Part shown: piece after piece, positions 53,120-61,581 of the stretch | How positions within the stretch are numbered: the stretch's first letter is position 1 | Layout of the letters: each line of letters starts with the position of its first letter | From: Panacagrimonas sp041603235 | Lineage (GTDB): Bacteria > Pseudomonadota > Gammaproteobacteria > Nevskiales > Nevskiaceae | Reading direction: 5' to 3' | DNA length: 64,000 nt | Assembly: GCA_041603235.1 (NCBI GenBank) | Contig: JBFIES010000002.1 | Location: forward strand, 542,669 to 606,668 | Translations under genes and position numbers: made by a program | The notes under the pieces: model-generated | Told to the model about the DNA's origin: nothing | What the model saw: the letters and a program-made list of their open reading frames with translations, nothing else | The model's database searches: none

Positions 53120-54586
53120 ATGGAAATAGGTGACCTGATACATCGTGCCGCGCTGGCATACGGCGACGACATCGCCCTGGTCGATGAACAGCGCCAGATG
53201 AGTTTCCGAGAGCTGGACGTGGCCACCGACCGCGTTGGCCACGGCTTGCTCCAGCGCGGCCTGCGGGCCGGAGATCGCGTGGCGGTGATCCTGAAGCAGA
53301 GCATTGATTCGGTTGTGGCCTACTACGCATTGGCCAAGGCCGGCCTGGTTCGGGTGCCGCTCAACACCCGTGAAACGCAGGATGATCACGCCTACAAGAT
53401 TCAGGATTCCGGAGCCGTTGCGGTCCTGAGCGATCTGGACCTTGCACCAGAGGCTGAGCAAGTGATCTCCCTGCAGGATCTGCAGCGCATGGAGGCCACG
53501 GCGCACAGCACGCCGTGTCGCTCTGGCCGTGGACTGGATGATCTTTATCGTCTGGCCTATACCGGCGGCACCACCGGAAAGCCCAAGGGCGTGATGCTGA
53601 CCACCGGCATCGAGCTGGCGGAAATCTCCAATTTCCTGATTGATGTGCTGCCCGACCTCAAGCGCGGCGACACCATGCTTCACGGCGCGCCGGTGACCCA
53701 CGGCAGTGGCGGCTTCCTGCTGCCACATCTGATGCGCGGCGCGCGTAACGTGATTCTGCCGCGCTTCGATCCCGAGCGGTTCATCGAAGCACTTGAGCGC
53801 GAGCAGGCCACCGCAACATTTCTGGTGCCCACCATGATCTCGATGCTGCTGGATCAGCCGAGCCTGAGAACCAGGAAGCTCGCCCTGCGGCGGCTGGTGT
53901 ACGGCGCCGCACCTATCGCCCCGACTGTCTTGCAGAAGGGCATCGATGCCTTGGGGCCGGTGTTCGTGCAGATCTATGGTCAGGCGGAAGCGCCGATGTG
54001 CATCACCTGTCTGCAGCCCGAAGATCATGACCGACTGGGTTCAGCCGGGCGGGCGTACTCGCTGGTCGGCGTCAAGATTGGTGATGAGCAAGGCCGGGAG
54101 CTGGCCGTCGGTGAGACCGGTGAGGTGCTCGCGCGCGGAGCACATGTCATGCGCCAGTACTGGAACCGGCCGGAAGCCACGGCAGAGAAATTCACCGCCG
54201 ATGGCTGGCTGCGCAGCGGTGACATGGGTTATCTCGATGCGGATGGATTCCTGTATCTGGTTGACCGCAAGAATGACCTGATCATCAGCGGCGGTTTCAA
54301 CGTCTATCCACGAGAAGTGGAAGATGTCTTGCTGGCACATCCGCAGGTTGCTGAGGCAGCGGTCGTCGGTCTGCCGGATGAGCGCTGGGGTGATCGCGTT
54401 CATGCCGTGGTGTCGCTGCGCGAGCCCGTGGAAGAGGCAGAGCTGCTCGCTTTCTGCGCGGAGCGCCTGGCTGGATACAAACGTCCGCGCGGCGTCTCCG
54501 TGCTGGAGGAATTGCCCAAGAGCGCGGTCGGAAAGATTCTGCGCCGCGCTGCGCGTGAGCGGGTCATGGACGGCGCAGGTCGATGA
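53120..54586 (+). CDS. AMP-forming acid:CoA ligase
   Basis: A 488-residue adenylate-forming ligase. P-loop YTGGTTGKPKGV is near residue 152, QIYGQAEAPMCIT near 290, WLRSGDMGYLDADGFLYLVDRKNDLIISGG near 365-395, and the catalytic lysine in KSAVGKILRRA near the end. The core is canonical, unlike the ligase at 37.3 kb. It sits 75 bases after the OYE gene in the operon and probably makes the CoA ester of the carboxylation product or of an upstream acid. Confidence 0.9.
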   Translation: MEIGDLIHRAALAYGDDIALVDEQRQMSFRELDVATDRVGHGLLQRGLRAGDRVAVILKQSIDSVVAYYALAKAGLVRVPLNTRETQDDHAYKIQDSGAVAVLSDLDLAPEAEQVISLQDLQRMEATAHSTPCRSGRGLDDLYRLAYTGGTTGKPKGVMLTTGIELAEISNFLIDVLPDLKRGDTMLHGAPVTHGSGGFLLPHLMRGARNVILPRFDPERFIEALEREQATATFLVPTMISMLLDQPSLRTRKLALRRLVYGAAPIAPTVLQKGIDALGPVFVQIYGQAEAPMCITCLQPEDHDRLGSAGRAYSLVGVKIGDEQGRELAVGETGEVLARGAHVMRQYWNRPEATAEKFTADGWLRSGDMGYLDADGFLYLVDRKNDLIISGGFNVYPREVEDVLLAHPQVAEAAVVGLPDERWGDRVHAVVSLREPVEEAELLAFCAERLAGYKRPRGVSVLEELPKSAVGKILRRAARERVMDGAGR

Positions 54587-54629
54587 GTAGAATGAATCCA
54601 CATGTGAACCAAACGCAGGTTGAAAATTG

Positions 54630-56156
54630 ATGGCGATGCGCTGGATACATCTGATTGATGGCACCGAGACACCCGACCGTGAACGCATTGGTGGCAAGGC
54701 CTGGAGTCTGGCGCGCATGCGCAGCCTGGGGTTGCAGGTGCCGCCTGCATTCGTGATCAGCACCGAGGCCTGTCGTCATTACTTCGAGCAAGATCGCAGC
54801 CTGCCGCAGGATCTGCTGGACGAACTCTCGCAGGCCGTTGCATTCCTCGAAGCGCAGAGTGGTCGCAAGCTGGGCGATGGTGATCGTCGTCTGCTGGTGT
54901 CGGTGCGCTCCGGTGCGGCGATCAGCATGCCGGGCATGATGGATACCGTGCTCAACCTCGGGATGAACCCGGCGTGTGAGCAGGCGCTTGCAGCTGAATC
55001 AGGCGATGCCGGCTTTGCTGCTGATACGCATCGCCGCTTTTGCGAGCTTTATGCGCGCATCGTGCTCAAGGCCACGCTGGACGAAGGCCAGTCTGCGCAA
55101 GAGATTCGCCAGAGCGTGCAGACCCAGCTGGGCGAACCGATTCCGGAAGATCCGATGGAGCAGCTGCAGTGCGCCATCCGCGCGGTTTTTGATTCAAGCC
55201 GTTCGCGGCGTGCGCTGAACTATCGCAAGCATCAGGGCTTGCCGCGCGATCTGCCCACTGCGGTCACCATACAGGCCATGGTGTTTGGCAATCTGGATGA
55301 GCAATCTGGAACCGGCGTGATGTTCTCGCGCAATCCGTTGAGCGGGGAGCGGCTGCCCTATGGCGAATACCTGGTGCGCGCGCAGGGAGAGGATGTGGTG
55401 TCCGGTACCTGTACGCCCGAGCCGTTGAAAACTTTGGAGCAGCGCACGCCGGAGCTGTATGCGCAACTGATCGACGGCGCCATGAGCCTTGAGCGTGAAG
55501 AAGGCGACATGCAGGATATTGAGTTCACCATCGAACGCGGAAAGCTGTACTTCCTTCAGTCGCGTGCGGCCAAGCGCTCGCCCGAGGCGGCGATTCGATG
55601 CGCCGTGGAGTTTGCAGACGAAGGCGTGATCTCGCCGGAGACGGCTTTGTCGCGGGTTACGGCAGAACAGATGGCCAGCGTGCTGAAACCCAAAGTCGTT
55701 GAGGCGCAGGCACAGGCGGCAACGGTGCTGGCACGCGGCGAGCCTGCCAGCCCCGGCATCGCCAGCGGCAAGGTCACGGATGATTGCGATGAAGCTGAAA
55801 CCATGCAGCAGGCTGATCAGCCCGGTGTGCTGTGCCGGGTGACCACCAGCCCGGAAGATGTACATGGCATGATCGCTTCCTGCGCCGTGGTGACTGAGCA
55901 AGGCGGTTCGACATCGCATGCCGCTGTGGTTGGACGTCAGCTGGGCAAGCCCTGTGTGGTGGGTTGCGGCACAGGTACCGTCAGCGCGCTGCTTGGCAAA
56001 GTGGTTACCGTGGATGGCGAGCGCGGCGTGATCTATGAGGGTGTTGTGGATACCCAGGTTCCGGATGAATCCGATCACCCCTGGCTCTCAAGACTGGCGC
56101 AATGGACGGGCGGCGTGCCGCTTCGCGACGCACTGGCCGGTACTTCTCAATCATGA
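54630..56156 (+). CDS. Pyruvate-phosphate-dikinase-like protein lacking the pyruvate/PEP domain
   Basis: A 508-residue two-domain dikinase. The N-terminal ATP-grasp part carries RIGGKAWSLARM (Lys near 23) and the PPDK signature VSVRSGAAISMPGMMDTV. The C-terminal phosphohistidine domain has GGSTSHAAVVGRQLGKPCV with His near 429. The sequence ends soon after; the TIM-barrel domain that binds pyruvate or PEP in PPDK/PpsA (about 350 more residues) is missing. The same two domains make up phenylphosphate synthase of Thauera, split in two subunits there, which phosphorylates phenol. ATG at 54630 chosen; 54636 also possible. Acceptor unknown. Confidence 0.85.
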   Translation: MAMRWIHLIDGTETPDRERIGGKAWSLARMRSLGLQVPPAFVISTEACRHYFEQDRSLPQDLLDELSQAVAFLEAQSGRKLGDGDRRLLVSVRSGAAISMPGMMDTVLNLGMNPACEQALAAESGDAGFAADTHRRFCELYARIVLKATLDEGQSAQEIRQSVQTQLGEPIPEDPMEQLQCAIRAVFDSSRSRRALNYRKHQGLPRDLPTAVTIQAMVFGNLDEQSGTGVMFSRNPLSGERLPYGEYLVRAQGEDVVSGTCTPEPLKTLEQRTPELYAQLIDGAMSLEREEGDMQDIEFTIERGKLYFLQSRAAKRSPEAAIRCAVEFADEGVISPETALSRVTAEQMASVLKPKVVEAQAQAATVLARGEPASPGIASGKVTDDCDEAETMQQADQPGVLCRVTTSPEDVHGMIASCAVVTEQGGSTSHAAVVGRQLGKPCVVGCGTGTVSALLGKVVTVDGERGVIYEGVVDTQVPDESDHPWLSRLAQWTGGVPLRDALAGTSQS

Positions 56157-56217
56157 TCCGCTCTCGGTCCTGATTCGGCTCGATACATATAAGTTCGCGT
56201 CCTCGGAGGGCGTATTC

Positions 56218-56721
56218 ATGTCTCTCAATGAAAAAGAAATCCTGCACATTCTGGAGATGTTTGAACGCTCCAACTGGAGTGAAATGCAGTTGCAAAGTGG
56301 CGACGTAAAACTGGCCATCTCCAAGGACGGCCCTTTACCGAGTCACACCGGCACAATGCAGCAATCGACGAGTGCGCCCGCTGCAGCGCCGCCGGTCTCC
56401 AAACCTGTCGCAGCGGCCCCAGCCGTCAGTGCGGCCCAGCCCGCAACGGTGCCGCCCGCCGATCCAAACTGGATTCCGGTGAAGGCACCTTTGCTGGGTC
56501 ATTTCTATGCGGCGCCCAAGCCGGGCGCGCCGGCCTTTGTATCCGTGGGCCAAGACGTGACCGCCGACGACACCATCGCCATTCTGGAAGTGATGAAGCT
56601 GATGAATCACGTCAAGGCGGGTGCCAGTGGAAAGATCGCCCGCATCGACGTCGCTAACGGGGATCTGGTCGAGTTTGATCAGGTGCTGATGTACATCAAT
56701 CCCGGCAGCGATCAAGACTGA
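56218..56721 (+). CDS. Biotin carboxyl carrier protein (AccB type)
   Basis: A 167-residue carrier with a helical start (NEKEILHILEMFERSNWSEM), an Ala/Pro linker (about 45-80) and a biotinyl domain with the biotin lysine in EVMKLMNHV at about residue 126 (E. coli AccB: EAMKMMN). The start is ATG at 56218, 11 bases after TCGGAGGG; the frame is open further upstream inside the dikinase gene end but that part is not conserved. Overlaps the biotin carboxylase gene in a TGATG junction. It may serve the carboxyltransferase two genes on. Confidence 0.92.
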   Translation: MSLNEKEILHILEMFERSNWSEMQLQSGDVKLAISKDGPLPSHTGTMQQSTSAPAAAPPVSKPVAAAPAVSAAQPATVPPADPNWIPVKAPLLGHFYAAPKPGAPAFVSVGQDVTADDTIAILEVMKLMNHVKAGASGKIARIDVANGDLVEFDQVLMYINPGSDQD

Positions 56722-58112
56722 TGAGCGCAGAGCAAAAGAAAATCCGCCGTGTCTTCATTGCCAATCGCGGAGAGATCGCGGTTCGCGTGGTGCGCGCCTG
56801 TCATGCGCTGGGCATCGAGGCCGTGCTGGGCGTGTCCGCTGCAGACCGCGATACCCTGGCTGCACGCATGGCAGATCGCACGGTCTGCATTGGCCCTGCC
56901 ATGTCGCGCGACAGCTATCTGAAAATACCCATCATCATCACGGCGGCGCGCGGTACCGGCTGCGATGCTATTCACCCAGGCTACGGTTTTTTATCCGAGC
57001 GGCCGGAGCTGGCAGAAGCCTGTGTAGAAAACGACATCATCTTCATCGGCCCCACCGCTGCGGCCATGCGAGCAGCAGGCGACAAAATTGAAGCACGCCG
57101 GCGCGCGCAGGAGATTGGCGTACCGCTCGCTGCGGGTTCACCGGAGATTGAAACCCTGGCGCAGGCGCGGGAAATTGCAGACAGCGTTGGCTATCCGGTT
57201 CTGTTGAAGGCCTCGGCGGGAGGTGGCGGACGCGGCATGCGCGTGGCCCGTGATGCGCAGGTGCTGGGTCAGATGTTTGAACAGGCCTCGCAGGAAGCAC
57301 TGGAAGCCTTCGGCGACGGCCGCCTTTTTCTCGAACGATTTGTAGAGCGCGCGCGGCACATTGAAGTGCAGGTGCTGGGTGACACGCATGGCAACATCGT
57401 GCATCTGTACGAGCGTGACTGCACGGTGCAGCGACGCCACCAGAAGATCATTGAAGAAGCGCCGGCCCCCGATCTTCCGCAGGCCGTACGCGAGGGCTTG
57501 CTGGATGCTGCGCTGCGCTTTGCTCGAAGCATTGGCTACACCAGCGCGGGTACCGTGGAATTCTTGTATGACGCGCAGTCGCAGGGCTTCTATTTTCTGG
57601 AAATGAACACGCGCATCCAGGTGGAGCATCCGGTGACCGAAGCCATCACCGGCGTTGATTTGGTGACCGAGCAGATTCGCATTGCGCAGGGTGATCCAAT
57701 CTCCGTGACGCAGGAGCAGATCAGCGTCAAGGGTCATGCAATTGAATGCCGCATCAATGTTGAAGACCCGGACCGTGACTTCATGCCCAGCCCCGGGCGC
57801 CTGAATATCTGGGATATGCCGCAAGGCGAGCATGTGCGCATCGATACGCATGCCAGTGCCGGATATCTGGTGCCGCCTTATTACGATTCCCTGCTGGCAA
57901 AACTGATCTGCAGTGGCAAGGACCGCGGGGAGGCCATTGAACGCAGCCTGCAATGCCTTGGCCAGATGCAGATCGAGGGCGTACACACCAACCGCCCGTT
58001 CCATCAGTTTGTACTGAACCATCCTGATTTCCGCGACATGAAAGTCTCGACCCGCTGGATCGAGTCCGGCGGAATGAATGCCTATCTAGAATCCCGACGG
58101 AGCGTTTCATGA
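56721..58112 (+). CDS. Biotin carboxylase (AccC type)
   Basis: A 463-residue ATP-dependent carboxylase of biotin. VFIANRGEIAVRVVRACHALG opens the N-terminal domain, KASAGGGGRGMRVARD is the ATP-grasp loop, and FLEMNTRIQVEHPVTEAITGVD the active-site strand. Close in size to E. coli AccC (449). Genes for carrier, carboxylase and carboxyltransferase overlap each other (TGATG, then ATGA), so they form one enzyme. It could in addition supply acetyl-CoA carboxylase, but a second accBC elsewhere in the genome is expected. Confidence 0.92.
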   Translation: MSAEQKKIRRVFIANRGEIAVRVVRACHALGIEAVLGVSAADRDTLAARMADRTVCIGPAMSRDSYLKIPIIITAARGTGCDAIHPGYGFLSERPELAEACVENDIIFIGPTAAAMRAAGDKIEARRRAQEIGVPLAAGSPEIETLAQAREIADSVGYPVLLKASAGGGGRGMRVARDAQVLGQMFEQASQEALEAFGDGRLFLERFVERARHIEVQVLGDTHGNIVHLYERDCTVQRRHQKIIEEAPAPDLPQAVREGLLDAALRFARSIGYTSAGTVEFLYDAQSQGFYFLEMNTRIQVEHPVTEAITGVDLVTEQIRIAQGDPISVTQEQISVKGHAIECRINVEDPDRDFMPSPGRLNIWDMPQGEHVRIDTHASAGYLVPPYYDSLLAKLICSGKDRGEAIERSLQCLGQMQIEGVHTNRPFHQFVLNHPDFRDMKVSTRWIESGGMNAYLESRRSVS

Positions 58113-59581
58113 GCCGCACGATCCGATTTGTTGATCAAACCCTGCGCGACGGCCAGCAAAGCTGGTGGGGCATGCGCATGCCGTTTGCCATTTCCATGGC
58201 CTTGTCTGGTGATCTTGACCGCGCCGGATACGACGAGCTGGACATCACTGGCTCGTCGCTGTTTGAAATTCAGGTGCGTCACTGTCGCGAAGACCCCTGG
58301 GAAAATCTGCGTTTGCTGTCGGCGGCAATGCCGCGCACCAAGCTGCGTGCCGGCACGCGTTCCAACGGCATGGTGACCTTCAATCTGACACCGGACTCGG
58401 TGATGGATTTGTGGATTCGTCGCCTCGCCGCAAATGGCATTCGCTCGTTCTGGATCTACGATGGCTTGTTCAACGTGGACAAGATCAGCCGTCTGGCCAA
58501 GGTGGCAAAAGCCGAAGGCTGTGAAGCGGTACCCACCATGCTGTTTTCATCCAGCCCCTATCACACGGATGAATATTACGCGGCGCGCGCCGCCGAACTG
58601 GCAGCGCTGGATGTAGATGGCATTGAGATTGAAGATGCCAGTGGCGTGCTCACCCCGGAACGCACGCGCAGCCTGTGCAAGGTGGTCAAGCAGGCCATTG
58701 GTGACAAGCGCCTGGAGCTGCACTTTCACAACAACACCGGCCTGGCGCCTCTGAATTACATTGAAGGTCTGGAGCAGGGCGCCGACACCATTCACACCAT
58801 TTGCCGGCCGCTCGCAAATGGCGTGGCGCATCCGTCTACCGAAGCCATGCTGCGCAATATCCAGTGCAAGGGCTGGAACTCAAGGGTGGATTTGTCTGCC
58901 ATTGAGCAGGTGTCTGAAAAACTGCGTGCCATTGCCGAGCAGGAAGGCCTGCCCATCGGCCAGCCTGCGGAGTACGACCTGTTCCACTACGAGCATCAGT
59001 TGCCCGGCGGCATGACCGGAACCCTGAAGAACCAGCTCAAGGATCGCGGTATTGAAACCAGCATGCCGGAGATTCTTGAAGAGATTGCCAAGATCCGTCA
59101 CGAACTGGGTTATCCCGTCATGGCAACGCCATTCTCGCAATTGGTTGGCACGCAGGCGGTCATGAACCTGATGACGCCGGGAGAACGCTACAAGTACGCG
59201 CCGGACGAAATCATCACCTATGTGCTGGGTCACTACGGCAAGCCGGTTGGGCCTATTGATGACAACGTGCGTGATCGCATTCTCGCTACACCGCGTGCCA
59301 GGGAGTTCAAGAACTGGACGCCGCCGCAGCCGGGGCTGGAAGAACTGCGCAAGTCATTCGGCGATGTGTCTGACGATGAACTGATCCTGCGGCTGCTGGT
59401 GCCGGAAAAAGAAATTGAGGCCATGCGCGCCGCTGGGCCTTCCAAGCGCGAGTACGAGATTCGCGGCAAGAGCAGCGCAGCGGTGTCGCTCATAGAAGGC
59501 CTGATGAACCGCACCAAGGGCATGCATATCCAGTATCAGAACGGTGACTTCTCGCTGCAGCTGGGGCGCAAGACCTCATGA
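58109..59581 (+). CDS. HMGL-type carboxyltransferase related to oxaloacetate decarboxylase alpha/pyruvate carboxylase B, with altered active-site lysine
   Basis: A 490-residue TIM-barrel carboxyltransferase with the C-terminal conserved carboxylase domain (TPFSQLVGTQAVMNLMTPGERYK), no fused biotin domain. Metal ligands Asp14 (TLRDGQQ) and His205/His207 (ELHFHNNTG) are kept. The carbamylated lysine that binds the metal and takes part in catalysis in OadA and pyruvate carboxylase (IKDMSG) is Glu175 here (EIEDASGVLTP). The tyrosine of the usual pyruvate-side motif is also changed (TRSNGMVTF). A different acceptor than pyruvate is likely. ATGA overlaps on both sides. Confidence 0.85.
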   Translation: MSRTIRFVDQTLRDGQQSWWGMRMPFAISMALSGDLDRAGYDELDITGSSLFEIQVRHCREDPWENLRLLSAAMPRTKLRAGTRSNGMVTFNLTPDSVMDLWIRRLAANGIRSFWIYDGLFNVDKISRLAKVAKAEGCEAVPTMLFSSSPYHTDEYYAARAAELAALDVDGIEIEDASGVLTPERTRSLCKVVKQAIGDKRLELHFHNNTGLAPLNYIEGLEQGADTIHTICRPLANGVAHPSTEAMLRNIQCKGWNSRVDLSAIEQVSEKLRAIAEQEGLPIGQPAEYDLFHYEHQLPGGMTGTLKNQLKDRGIETSMPEILEEIAKIRHELGYPVMATPFSQLVGTQAVMNLMTPGERYKYAPDEIITYVLGHYGKPVGPIDDNVRDRILATPRAREFKNWTPPQPGLEELRKSFGDVSDDELILRLLVPEKEIEAMRAAGPSKREYEIRGKSSAAVSLIEGLMNRTKGMHIQYQNGDFSLQLGRKTS

Positions 59582-59982
59582 GCGCCAGCCCCAACAAACG
59601 CCGTGCAGGTGAAGTGATGGGCGGAGCCTTCATTGCTGATCCGCGTCCCGCAGTGAAGGGCGACAAGGTTCAGGGCGTGCGCTGCAGTGCCTGCAATTAC
59701 CCTAGCGCACCGGCGGCACCCTGGTGCCCGGCATGCCAGAGCCGTGAGCAGACCGAGGCAGAGTTTGGCCCGGGCGGCACGGTCTGGGCATCGACCCTGG
59801 TGCATATTCCGGTAGGCAAGTGGACGCCGCCTTACGCCATGGCTTATGTGGATCTGGATGACGGCCCCCGCGTGATTGCGCACCTGCAGCATCCGCAGAT
59901 TGAAAAGCCGGGTACCCGCGTGCGCATCAGCCACGGCGAAGACGGCGACCTCTGGGTGGCACTAGAGGAGCGGACCTCATGA
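59578..59982 (+). CDS. DUF35 OB-fold/zinc-ribbon protein
   Basis: A 134-residue partner protein of thiolase-like enzymes. A rubredoxin-like zinc ribbon (CSACNYPSAPAAPWCPAC, two CxxC pairs) is followed by an OB-fold that ends in a short basic tail. In archaeal HMG-CoA synthase/thiolase complexes and in steroid side-chain aldolases, DUF35 proteins bind CoA and bridge two enzymes. Here it overlaps both the carboxyltransferase gene (ATGA) and the thiolase gene (ATGA), so it may channel intermediates between them; inference. Confidence 0.9.
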   Translation: MSASPNKRRAGEVMGGAFIADPRPAVKGDKVQGVRCSACNYPSAPAAPWCPACQSREQTEAEFGPGGTVWASTLVHIPVGKWTPPYAMAYVDLDDGPRVIAHLQHPQIEKPGTRVRISHGEDGDLWVALEERTS

Positions 59983-61130
59983 CGGATCAACGCCACCCGG
60001 TCGTTATTCGCGGCGTGGGGAGTTCGCACTACGGACGCTTCCCGGAGCGCAGAGTGGAGTCCCTGGCATGGGAAGCCATCATTGAGGCCATGCAGGATGC
60101 CGGCGCTGAAGCAGGGGAGATCGACGCCGTTTTTGTTGGCAGTGTTTTTGGCCCGCCGGGAGTGGCAACGCGCACGCTGCGCGGCATCGGTATTGGCGGT
60201 GTTCCGGTTGTCACCATAGAAGCCGCCTGCGCCAGCGGCACCGCGGCTTATCACGAGGCATGCGAGGCCGTGGCCAGTGGCCGCTATAACAATGTGCTGG
60301 TGTTTGGCATTGAGCACCTGTCTTCACTCTTCACCCGCGGTGCCATCGTGCCGGAGGCCTCTGATGGCGAAGGCCGCGCCGGTCTTCCCTTGCCGGGTCT
60401 GTATGCCTTGCAGGCGCAGCGCTACATGGCCGAGTTTGGCGCAACGGCAGAGCAGTTCGCCGAGGTGGCGGTGAAGAACAAGGGCAACGGCGCACACAAC
60501 CCGCGCGCGCAATTGAAAGGCAGTACGCCGACGCTGGATGAGGTCATGTCCGCCAAGATGATTGCCGAGCCGCTGACCTTTCTGCAGTGCTGTCCGGTAA
60601 GTGACGGCTCTGCTGCTCTGGTGGTTGGGCGCAGCAAAGGTGGCAAGGGCGAGGTGCGTGTACTGGCCTCTGCAATGTCATCCGGCCTGCTGTGGGATCA
60701 CCGTTCAAGTGAGTACTGGGGCGAAGGCCCCGTGCGCCGCGCAGCACAAGCCGCGTATGCACAGTGCGGTGTCCGAGCTTCCGAGATTGATGTGCTGGAA
60801 GTGCATGACTCTTTCACCATTGGTGAAATCCTGACCCTGGAAGCGCTGGGCCTTTGCAAGCCGGGTGAGGGCGCGTCACTGGCGCCCAGCGGGCACACCG
60901 GCCGCGACGGCGCTCAGCCGGTCAACCCCAGCGGCGGCCTGCTGTCACGCGGCCACCCTCTGGGTGCAACCGGAACCGCCCAGATTGCAGAGATCGTCTG
61001 GCAACTGCGTAATCAGGCCGGGGCGCATCAGGTGGCCAATGCCAAATTGGGAATGGTGGAGACCATGGGCGGCGGCGCGGCCGGCATGGAAGGCAATGCC
61101 GCCGTGGTCACCCTGCTGGCGCTCAACTGA
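59979..61130 (+). CDS. Thiolase-fold enzyme of the SCP-x/lipid-transfer type
   Basis: A 383-residue thiolase superfamily member. The nucleophilic Cys is in EAACASGTAAYHEA, the first His in EVHDSFTIGEI, and the second in SGGLLSRGHPLGATG. The Cys of the C-terminal CxG motif of classical thiolases is not present (VETMGGGAAG), as in SCP-x-like enzymes, some of which do retro-aldol chemistry with a DUF35 partner. It is the last gene of the operon and is followed by a terminator-like hairpin. It probably cleaves the beta-keto or beta-hydroxy acyl-CoA made upstream. Confidence 0.9.
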   Translation: MTDQRHPVVIRGVGSSHYGRFPERRVESLAWEAIIEAMQDAGAEAGEIDAVFVGSVFGPPGVATRTLRGIGIGGVPVVTIEAACASGTAAYHEACEAVASGRYNNVLVFGIEHLSSLFTRGAIVPEASDGEGRAGLPLPGLYALQAQRYMAEFGATAEQFAEVAVKNKGNGAHNPRAQLKGSTPTLDEVMSAKMIAEPLTFLQCCPVSDGSAALVVGRSKGGKGEVRVLASAMSSGLLWDHRSSEYWGEGPVRRAAQAAYAQCGVRASEIDVLEVHDSFTIGEILTLEALGLCKPGEGASLAPSGHTGRDGAQPVNPSGGLLSRGHPLGATGTAQIAEIVWQLRNQAGAHQVANAKLGMVETMGGGAAGMEGNAAVVTLLALN

Positions 61131-61212
61131 GCCTGCCAGCAAGCCCTGATGGTCTGGCAGATTCAAACATCGCGCTTACTGTGTTCCAGCTCTCAGTAAT
61201 AAGCTGATCCGC

Positions 61213-61242
61213 GAAACCCGGCCCGGCCAATGCCCGGGTTTC
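61213..61242 (+). terminator. Terminator-like hairpin after the catabolic operon
   Basis: GAAACCCGG (61213-61221) and CCGGGTTTC (61234-61242) form a perfect 9-bp stem with a 12-base loop, about 80 bases after the thiolase stop. No T-run, so strength is uncertain. Confidence 0.5.
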
Positions 61243-61302
61243 AGGGGGCAATTGGTCTAGACTCGCTGCTAGCGGTACGCCAGCAGACGGGGACCACGAG
61301 CA

Positions 61303-61575
61303 ATGCCTGACAGTATTGAACAAAGGATGGGGGTTGTTGAAAGGCTGACCGGGCTTTTCAAGTTTGAGCGGATGGTCTACCTGAGCGTGACCGTCATATC
61401 GCTGATCATGTTGCTGATCAGCGGCGCCTCGCTAATCTACAAAGGCAAAGCAGGCAGCGCAGAACTGTCTTTGCTGTTTGGTTCCTCTGGCCTGATCACC
61501 TATACCGCAGGACGCCTGCTCTTCATGTGGAACGAAGCCCTGAAGCGTTTGATTCCTTCTTCCGAGTCGGAGTGA
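61303..61575 (+). CDS. Small two-TM membrane protein
   Basis: A 90-residue protein with two membrane segments (VYLSVTVISLIMLLISGASLI and LSLLFGSSGLITYTAGRLLF) joined by a short KGKAGSAE loop, and an amphipathic N-terminus (MGVVERLTGLFKFE). No named family is recognised. It lies 6 bases before the YEATS-like gene, so the two form a pair. Possibly a membrane partner or effector of that protein. Confidence 0.75.
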   Translation: MPDSIEQRMGVVERLTGLFKFERMVYLSVTVISLIMLLISGASLIYKGKAGSAELSLLFGSSGLITYTAGRLLFMWNEALKRLIPSSESE

Positions 61576-61581
61576 TCTGCA

